A DNA stretch of 13,652 bases, taken from assembly GCA_001414345.1 (NCBI GenBank), contig LLCB01000658.1, positions 1 to 13,652 of the forward strand, given 5' to 3'. The translations under genes were made by a program, and so were the position numbers. The notes beneath the pieces are model-generated. The model worked only from the letters and a program-made list of their open reading frames with translations, searched no databases and was not told the DNA's origin. This document shows, one piece after another, positions 7,200 through 13,652 of the stretch. The number at the start of each line of letters is the position of its first letter. Position 1 is the stretch's first letter. The DNA is from Hymenoscyphus infarciens (taxonomy: Eukaryota; Ascomycota; Leotiomycetes; Helotiales; Helotiaceae).

Positions 7200-10100
7200 G
7201 ATAATCCTTCTAGTATCTATACCTAAAGTATCTACTATTATATATCTTTACTTCTTATCTCTCTTCTTATTATACTTACTATATATAATTCTAACCTTTT
7301 TAGTAGTATAAGAGAGTTAATTAGTAAGAGTTATTTAAGAGAGAGTATCTTCTCTCTTTCTCTTTAAATTAAGGCTATTTATAGAAGCGATTATAGTAGC
7401 AGATATTATTTTACTTACTAGTATATTTGTAGATATAAGAAGAGTAGGTAAGAGTGAATTAGAGACTCTCTTATTAAGCTCTTAATCGAGTTTTAATTAC
7501 TCTTCTTTATTAATTAATTTAAGCCTACCTTTAGTAATAGTAGTATTAATATCTATATATAATTAAGTATTAAGATCTCTTATAATTTACTTATCTATAT
7601 CTACCTATTATTATACTACCTTATCTACTCTTTCTAGTATATTTAACTTAGTAGGTACTATTAAGCTCTCCTTCTCCTTATCTTCTATAAGAGGTGATAG
7701 TAAGTATAAGCTCGAGATTAATACTTCTTCGTTATTAGTATCCTCTCTTATATCTATATCTATATCTATATCCTTACTTCTTATATTACTTCTAGAACTC
7801 TCTCTAGAATTATTATCTCTATTATCTTCCTCTTCTAAATAAGCGGCAACAATTATAGAGTAGTCTTCTAAATAAGCGGCGATAATTATAGATATCTCTA
7901 AAAGATTATCTAATTCTAAATCGTCTACTAATATTATACTTACTCTAGTACTAGTACTATTTCCTAGTAATAGTATAAGCTTAGTATCTCTCTCTCTATT
8001 CTAAGCGTTATTTTTAAGTATAATAGGCTTATTATTAGGTATCTTAATAGACGCTAAGAGTTAAAGTAGAATTAGTAGCTCTTAGGTATTCTATAAGGGC
8101 GCGATAGATTACCTCTTTTTAAAAGATTAAAGCTTATTATTAGTATAGCTATTAAATACTATATATACTTTATAGTACTTTTTATTAGTAAGACCTTTTA
8201 GTAAATTAAAGTATTATATAAGAGCTTATATGTTATCTACCTTCTTATAATCTATAGTACTTAATTACTCGGCTTTCCTCTTTCTAATAGTAACGTTTAT
8301 AGCTAGAAAGACGTCTTTTGCCTTATTAGTAAGGAGTAGTATATTAATAGAATTCTATCTACTAGGAGTAGAGATTATATAGTAGATATTCTCTAGAAGC
8401 TTAATAGCGAACCTTTTAGCTTATATATTCTAGAGTATTAATTTAAAGTTAAATAGATTCTTAGGGTTACTAGTAGATAAGTAAGGTATCTAAAACAGAA
8501 AGTTATTATTAATTTATATTTTAACTATCTTACTATGTTATACTATAGAAGTATACGTAATTATAAAGATACTCTTAGTAGTAGAGAAGTCCTTAGTACT
8601 TGTTATATATATATAGATATATAGAGCTACTTAAATATAGATTTTAGTAATAGAGATAAGCTTTAGCGCTCTATAGATTAAAGGAGAAGAAGTTAGAGAG
8701 CTTATACTAATTAGTAGTATATACTAAATTTAAGAGTACTACTTACTTTTAGCCTTTTTCTTATTAAGAATAAATCTTTTCTTATATGCTTTTACTCTAA
8801 TTATTTTAGTCTTATTAGAAGTCTTTATAAAGAAGAATTATCTAGTCTTAGCCTTTTCCTTCTAGATAGCTCGCTCTTTAGCTACGGTTAATTTATTCTT
8901 CTTTTACTTAATAATAAGAGTAGAGTAGTTAGTAGTAGAACGTTTTATAGTAGCTTCTTACTTCTTTCTAGACTCTATAATCAACTGTTGTTTCTTCTTC
9001 TAGCTATTAGAGCTTTATATTATAGCTTTTGTAGAGTAGTCTTTTACTTTTTATAGATAGTTCTTAATCTTATTATTAGAGAGCCTCTAAAGAAGTGTAG
9101 ATATGTGATTTTCTAGAGTACTTACTAGGTTCACTAGAAAGTAATAAGAGTATACTTTAAGCTTTAAACTCTTAGAATAAGAAGCCTAGACTTCTAAGTA
9201 TTTAGAAGACTAATATTAAGACATCTTAGCGTGTTTTTAGTATTATAGAGTAGTAGACGTAGAGCTTTTAAAAGTATAAATAAAAGTAATAGAATAAAAG
9301 TAAGAAAATCAGAGAACTGTTCTATTTAAACTATATAACCTTTTATACCTCGCTTCTCACTTTTAGTACTATTTATAAAGCTCTAATATACTATTCTAGT
9401 ATATATTAAATAATTACTAGTTATATAGTATATTATCCTCTATAAAGGCTAGGACTTTATTTACTATTCTATAAGTATTTATAAGAGTAAGCGTAAGTAA
9501 GACTAGATTAAAGAATATTCTAATCTAAGTAACTACTTAGAAGCTAGCTTAGAAACCTTCTCTAGAGACTAAGGAGGTTCTAAAGGTAAGCGATTAACGC
9601 TAAGCCTAATTCGTAAATTATTTACTACTACTAATAAAAGTTAGTAATCTATATACTCGAAATAGCTTAAAAACATAATACTTTAAATTAATTCTTTTAC
9701 TTTTAATTTAAGTATAGAATAGTATTATTTATATCTATAAAGCTAACTAGAACTTAATAGACGTAGAACCTATAATATTATAATTTTTTAAAGATTTAAG
9801 AGTCTAAGATTACTAACTTTTATTAGTAGTAGTAAGTAATTTACGAATTAGGCTTAGTACTAACGGTTATAGTTAGTAGGTTTACTCTATTAAAATCCCC
9901 TCTCTTAAATACTTAGAGAATTATACACCTATAACTATACTTATAACCTTATATAAATTACTTCTAATTTTAATTAAAAGTTGATAAATATGTCTATTCC
10001 TCTCTAGAGTTACGTTAAGCCTTTTTTTATATCTAAAATATATAAATTTTAGGCCTAGAGCTTAGCTTATATTTAGTATAGGTTTATTCTTAGTTTAGTA

Positions 10101-11165
10101 TATCTATTTACTTATTAATTATAGATAGTAAAAGCAACGCTACTAGCTAACTTTTTATACCTTTTGTAAATAGTAATATATACTTCCTTCGTTATATTAC
10201 TTTCTATTAACGTTCTATTTACTCTAGCTAGTAAGTAATTATAATCATAAACTACTATAGAGTCTATAGTTAGTTAGTAGATTATAATACTATAATTCTA
10301 GAGTTACTACTATAGCTAGAGATATATATTAAGTATAAGGTTATTAATAAAGAGAGAGAGAATTAAGGATTTAGAACCTTACTCTTTAAATAGACTTAAA
10401 GAACTATCTTTTAGTAGATGATCTAAGATTAGAATCGTTAAAGCTCTCTATTATAATAATAACGTTTAATACTATCTATTAGTAGAAGGGCTTTATAAAG
10501 GAGAAAGCCTAATCTTAAGAATAAATTAGTAGCTTCTAGAGTAGATTAATTAAATATAAATTTATCTACTAATATCTGTCTCTAAATCTCCTTTTAAATT
10601 ATCTTTAACTAGTAAGGTATGTCTATTAGTTATATACTCTCTTAAATTCTTATCTAATCCTACTAAACTATCGTTATCTAACTTCTCTAATTCCTTATCT
10701 AAGAAGTTACTATTATATAGATAATCTAATACTACGTTCGTTGCTTAATCGCTTCTACCTTTATTACTAAAGTATACGCTAAATTCATTTTAATTAGCCT
10801 CTCTAGCTTCTTTTAATTCTTAAGCTACTTTAGAGTATAGCTCTTACTTATATACTCTCTCTAGCTTACTTAAAAGGCCTAATTCTACTAAATTACTCTC
10901 TCAAATATATACTAATAATTCTACTCTTAAATCTAAGTACGCTATAGTATAAGTTTCCTTCTCTTTAGTATATATTATCTTATTAATTAGTAGTATATAT
11001 CTATATACTAATAATTTTATTTTATACTACTCTAAGATTATCTAAGACAAATATATATTAATATCCTAATTCTTATATAATTCCTAAAGCTTAGTAAGCT
11101 TCTTAGTAGGTATCTTAATACTATAATTCTCTACTAGATACTCTTTACTTCTAGAATAGTAAAAG
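7200..11165 (-). pseudogene. ORF2, copy 2: very long decayed reading frame, function unknown
   Basis: The same reading frame as in copy 1, less damaged at its N-terminal side. From about 11165 it reads EYLVENYSIKIPTKKLTKL, then LDLRVELLVYI, ELYSKVA, VVLDYLYNSNFLDKELEKL and DHLLKDSSLSLFKE in one continuous frame, through to YKRYKKLASSVAFTIYN at about 10130-10180. Here the T-run at 10811-10814 has four bases and keeps the frame, so copy 1 carries the lesion there. A 2-bp length difference between copies near 9895-9905 (about 3120-3135 in copy 1) shifts the frame in one of them. Indels of 33, 12, 6 and 3 bp elsewhere are in frame. I see no signal peptide or zinc-binding cysteine pattern. Some cysteines may have been lost, since TGY becomes TAY under RIP, so their absence is weak evidence. 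Confidence 0.5.
7839..7896 (-). repeat. 33-bp in-frame minisatellite in ORF2, two units (copy 2)
   Basis: Two units (aagcggcaac and aagcggcgat, each leading into aattatag) at a 33-bp period, against three in copy 1. The units keep CGG triplets where copy 1 has GTA or ATA-type triplets, so copy 2 is less mutated here. Confidence 0.75.
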
Positions 11166-11166
11166 T

Positions 11167-12030
11167 TAGTCTACAGTACTCCTAGTACTTTATACTCTTA
11201 ATTAGTATTGATATAAATATAATAGTAATTCTATATATATATAAATATTTAAAGCTCTTTCTAGATAATTAGAATATATATATATAATATAGCGATTATA
11301 TTAAAGAAGCTCTTTTTAGAAAATAACCTCTTTTTATAGATATTTTAGAAGTATATCTTCTACTTATTTAGAGACTCTTTTATAAGCTATCCTTACTAAG
11401 CCTTAATACGTTAGTTAGCTATAGAAGTACTAAACTAATATAGGTTTAAAAATTAGTATAGCTCTCTACTACTTTCTATAGCTTATTATTAATAAAGTAT
11501 ATAGTAAGCGTCTACTACTATTAGAGATTCTAATTCTTAATCTAATTATATATAATATAGTATCTTTCTAAAGCTATTTATAGTATTACTATATTACTAT
11601 AGAGTAGATACTACTATATTATTTAAGATACTATAATAGCTTTAAAAGAGAAATTAAGCGTAGGTATTAATACTAGTATATATCTTAATATTAATAAATC
11701 TTAATTTATAATATTTATTAATACTTTATATAAAATTAGGCTTTAGTATAATATATTTACTATGAGTATTCTTAATCTCTTATAACCTATAATTATACTC
11801 TTTCTTATTAACCTTTAATAGTGTCTTTTAAATCTTATTCTAGTCTTATCTTTTATCTCTATCTCTATTAATACTATAAGTATTAAGGTATATATAGAGA
11901 AACCTAAGGCTAAAGCTCTTTATAGTACTAAAGTAGCTATATTCGTAGATCTTATACTAAAGAATAGCCTCTAGCTCTTCACGCTCTTCTTATATAAAGA
12001 ACTTTCAACGTTAAAGGCCTATCTTAAATC
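11167..12030 (-). pseudogene. ORF1, copy 2: DDE integrase-like transposase relic
   Basis: Second copy of the transposase, readable in one minus-strand frame from about 12030 down to about 11167, if RIP-type stops are passed. The N-terminus is clearer than in copy 1 and runs KIYEYSYFSTIKSFSLRF into YLNTYSINRDRD. Catalytic positions: first Asp mutated to Asn at 11717-11719, second Asp intact at 11540-11542 (LD-x-ELESL), Glu mutated to Lys at 11402-11404. The diagnostic motif here is FSTSIANQRIKA followed by two stop codons that would have been Trp-Trp. It is followed by GQLIKESLNK, KIYFQ and LFSKKSFFNIIAIL, matching the order seen in fungal integrase-core proteins. The same two catalytic residues are destroyed as in copy 1. 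Upstream lies the duplicated promoter-like module; downstream is ORF2 on the same strand. Confidence 0.75.
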
Positions 12031-12402
12031 GTAACTTTTAAAGCTTTTGAAGCTTAATTACAAAGCTCTTATAATTTAACATATATACTATACTTGAATT
12101 AAACAATCTTACATCTTTAAAAAGATATACTACTTGTGTATATAAGGTAGAAGTAGTCTTACTTTTTTTATATTAGCGAAGGTTCTACTCTATATTAATT
12201 TAGAGCTTGAGAGTAGTATTAGAAACGTTAATATTATACTTACTTTTAAGGATATCGTATATCTTTTAAGTAGAGACTTCCTTTTAGTATAACTCCTCTA
12301 TAAATACCCTGTATAGCTCTAAATTAATAAACTAACGTAGTATATTTAAGCTTCTATTATACGCTTAAAATCGCTCTTTTTACACTTCTTACTATATAGA
12401 GC

Positions 12403-12787
12403 TGCTACTAGAGCTTATTCTCTTCCTTCTTCTGTCGTCGTTAGTACTTAAATTCGAGAAGAGAGAGAGAGTATATATAGTAGTAGAATAGTACTTTTAA
12501 AGGAAGGAATAATATAGAGTAGTATTTAAAAGAAGGAGTAACTAATTTAATTTATCTTAAGAAGTTCTACTACTAAGGATATTATACTTTAATAGATACT
12601 TAGAGCTATTACTAGAGCTTATTCTCTTCTTTCTTCTATTATTATTAGTGTTTAAATTCGAGAGAGGAGAGAGAGTATATATAGTAGTAAAATAGCACTT
12701 TCGAAAGAAGGAATAATAAGAAGTAGTATATAGTATTTAAAAGAAGGAGTAATATAAGAGAGTTAGTATATAGAGTAAGTATACTTT
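12403..12787. promoter_or_regulatory. Duplicated 204-bp GA-tract/TATA module, copy 2
   Basis: The same two units, with TATATATA at 12472-12479 and 12676-12683, again 204 bp apart. The outer part of the first unit is missing about 65 bp relative to copy 1 (bases 5617-5681 there), so the duplication predates the deletion or the split of the copies. GA tracts are longer and less mutated than in copy 1. Confidence 0.5.
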
Positions 12788-12808
12788 CTAGCTTATAAAA
12801 TAAATAGC

Positions 12809-12897
12809 GCTAACTCTAATTAGGAAATTAGTATATAATTGAGAAAAGTAGCTAAAAGTGCTTAAATAATCTTAAATTAAGATTATTTAAGCTTTTA
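12809..12897 (+). repeat. Short direct repeat R4 (right side, copy 2)
   Basis: Equivalent of R2, beginning gctaactctaattaggaaat. The perfect 31-bp palindrome (15 + 1 + 15) is fully conserved at 12861-12891. The R3 to R4 distance is about 5.77 kb. A palindrome of this length unchanged in two copies that otherwise differ by many transitions may simply reflect its being already at the RIP end point, since it contains no CpA or CpG. Confidence 0.7.
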
Positions 12898-12944
12898 AAG
12901 CAAGCTAATTACTTTGATATTAAGTAATCTAGAGTAATTAGTTT
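12861..12944. repeat. Cluster of palindromes right of R4, copy 2
   Basis: Same arrangement as in copy 1. The 31-bp palindrome (12861-12891) is perfect. The second pair, aagctaattact (12902-12913) against agtaattagttt (12933-12944), has one mismatch, a C-to-T change that fits RIP. Confidence 0.75.
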
Positions 12945-13096
12945 AAAAAAGGCCTAGTTTTAAGATATAATTTAGGAACTTATTATAGTAATAAAAGTCG
13001 ATTTATATAGTCTTTTTATATTATATATATATATCTCTTATTTTAATATATTTTAATTTAATATTTAATACCTTTTATAATTATTTATTAATTATA

Positions 13097-13374
13097 TGAC
13101 TTTTACGATTTACGATTTACGATTTACGATTTACGATTTAGCTTTTAAAAAATCTACGTTTATTGATTTATGATTTGCGATTTATAATTTAGCTCTAAAG
13201 AGCTATATACTTAGAAATCTAAGCTTTACAATTTGCAATTTACGATTTACGATTTACAATTTACGATTTAGTCGTCGTTTCCGACTTTTAGTATGTACAG
13301 GTAGGGCGTCCTGGATACACCAAAAAGTCGGAATCGACTAAATCGCAAATCGTAAATCGTAAATTACAAAGTCA
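13097..13374. repeat. Fold-back block with TTTACGA heptamers, copy 2, inner part inverted
   Basis: Begins TGACTTT (13097) and ends AAAGTCA (13374), giving mirrored ends with TG...CA termini and heptamer arrays on both sides. The unique 90-bp stretch (13141-13230) is the reverse complement of 6541-6630. The hairpin with the GC-richer loop follows at 13240-13370, also inverted relative to copy 1, while the outer left flank (ttatatgacttttacg) is the same in both. This is what an inversion between the inverted heptamer arrays would give. Confidence 0.8.
13240..13370. repeat. Inverted repeat (hairpin) with GC-richer loop, copy 2
   Basis: Left arm about 13240-13291 (acgatttacg ... ccgactttta) and right arm 13321-13370 (caaaaagtcgg ... 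aaattacaaa) around the loop gtatgtacaggtagggcgtc and following bases. Reverse-complemented, it aligns with the copy 1 hairpin. Its loop keeps CA and TG and is less mutated than the copy 1 loop. Confidence 0.85.
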
Positions 13375-13426
13375 AGCTAAAGTAGAACTTAATAATGATA
13401 TTATCTAAGCCCTTTATTAAGAGGTA

Positions 13427-13626
13427 GGAGAGCATTTTGCTACTTCTTAGTCTCTCTCTCTCGCTGCTCTTTCCTTCTTTAGTATATTATGTAAATATAA
13501 AGAGAGGGAGAGAGGGGGAGGGAGAGAGGGGGAGAGGGGGCGAGGGGGCGAGCAAACATTTCGGTGGAAAGTTTTTCCTAGCGTGGGTAAGGGGAGTTTA
13601 GCAAAAGTAGCAAACAATCCCTCTCC
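13427..13626. repeat. Small inverted-repeat (MITE-like) structure in the right flank
   Basis: ggagagcattttgctacttct (13427-13447) is closely matched by the reverse complement of 13603-13626 (ggagaggga, then ttgtttgctactttt), giving imperfect terminal inverted repeats of about 22 bp around 200 bp of non-coding DNA. The interior holds a purine-rich run. It may be a MITE or a chance product of simple sequence. I did not see an obvious target-site duplication. Confidence 0.4.
13498..13553 (+). repeat. Purine (GA/G) simple-sequence tract
   Basis: Nearly uninterrupted gagaggg and gggag repeats with two cgag interruptions. Together with the pyrimidine tract ctctccctctctccctctc at 13619-13652 it forms a long opposite-strand complement about 65-120 bp apart, so the pair could fold back or form triplex-type structures. 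Confidence 0.8.
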
Positions 13627-13652
13627 CTCTCTCCCTCTCTCCTCTTCCCCTC
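13619..13652 (+). repeat. Pyrimidine (CT/C) tract, continues past window
   Basis: Runs of ctctccctctc to the end of the window. It is the complementary counterpart of the purine tract at 13498-13553. Confidence 0.75.

Larger units (their letters stand above)
6814..13374. mobile_element. Copy 2 of the same RIP-degraded unit, in direct tandem
   Basis: This is the full second copy, starting at a clear match to base 1 of the window and ending in the motif AAAGTCA at 13368-13374, after which the sequence changes character. It keeps slightly more CG-containing codons than copy 1 and preserves the ORF2 frame better around 10811. It differs from copy 1 by small indels: one 33-bp repeat unit fewer at about 7839, one 6-bp repeat more at about 7760, 12 bp missing at 9083, 1 bp more at 10811, and about 65 bp missing near 12400. 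Other differences are mostly transitions, as expected when RIP hits two copies independently. Confidence 0.9.
13375..13652. other. Right flank leaving the RIP block
   Basis: After AAAGTCA the sequence is no longer part of the repeat unit. CpA and TpG reappear (agcaaacatttcggtgg, tagcgtgggtaagg) and GC content rises sharply. From 13375 to about 13490 mutation is intermediate; from about 13500 it looks unmutated. No gene is visible. Confidence 0.75.

Noticed and set aside
1..13374. Mitochondrial or AT-rich bacterial/plastid origin suggested by extreme AT content
   Set aside because: The base composition comes from loss of CpA/TpG in two duplicated copies with transition-type differences, and a normal GC-richer flank follows at 13500-13652.
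1..13652. tRNA, rRNA or CRISPR features
   Set aside because: No cloverleaf-compatible GC stems, rRNA-like blocks or regularly spaced identical repeats with unique spacers were seen. The only periodic arrays are the 7-bp, 33-bp and 204-bp repeats described.

Overview
This window looks like transposon-derived, extremely AT-rich chromatin from a filamentous ascomycete (Pezizomycotina). It is saturated with the signature of repeat-induced point mutation (RIP). CpA and TpG are almost absent for more than 13 kb, TpA is everywhere, and surviving cytosines sit mainly before T, C or G. No gene looks intact. The species cannot be named from the sequence.

Layout. Two direct, tandem copies of one 6.7-6.8 kb unit fill almost the whole window: copy 1 from base 1 (already inside the unit) to about 6640, and copy 2 from about 6814 to 13374. 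They align along their full length. By eye most differences are C/T or G/A transitions, with a few small indels. Each unit, read on the minus strand from high to low coordinates, carries: a terminal fold-back block built from a TTTACGA-type heptamer; a palindrome-rich stretch; a short direct repeat (R2 or R4); a duplicated 204-bp GA-tract/TATA-like module that could be the promoter; ORF1, a decayed DDE integrase-like transposase; ORF2, a very long reading frame of unknown function (about 1,300 codons) ending in acidic and low-complexity sequence; and a second direct repeat (R1 or R3).

How the parts fit. ORF1 is recognisable because RIP produces predictable codon damage: CAA, CAG, CGA and TGG become stops, and GAY or GAG after T becomes AAY or AAG. 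Read this way on the minus strand, both copies give a retroviral-integrase-like core with D, D and E in order and a (S)T-x-A-N-Q-R/H-I-[E>K]-A-W-W signature. Two of the three catalytic codons are destroyed in both copies. ORF2 lies immediately downstream, in a frame that stays aligned between copies. The element therefore looks like a two-gene DNA transposon, now dead.

The fold-back block at the right end of each unit is the most unusual structure. Its inner part lies in opposite orientation in the two copies, as if flipped by recombination between its inverted heptamer arms. It also keeps more CpG, CpA and TpG than its surroundings. The last 270 bp (13375-13652) leave the repeat. They hold much less mutated, GC-richer sequence with purine and pyrimidine tracts and a small inverted-repeat structure, which probably marks the edge of the AT-rich block.
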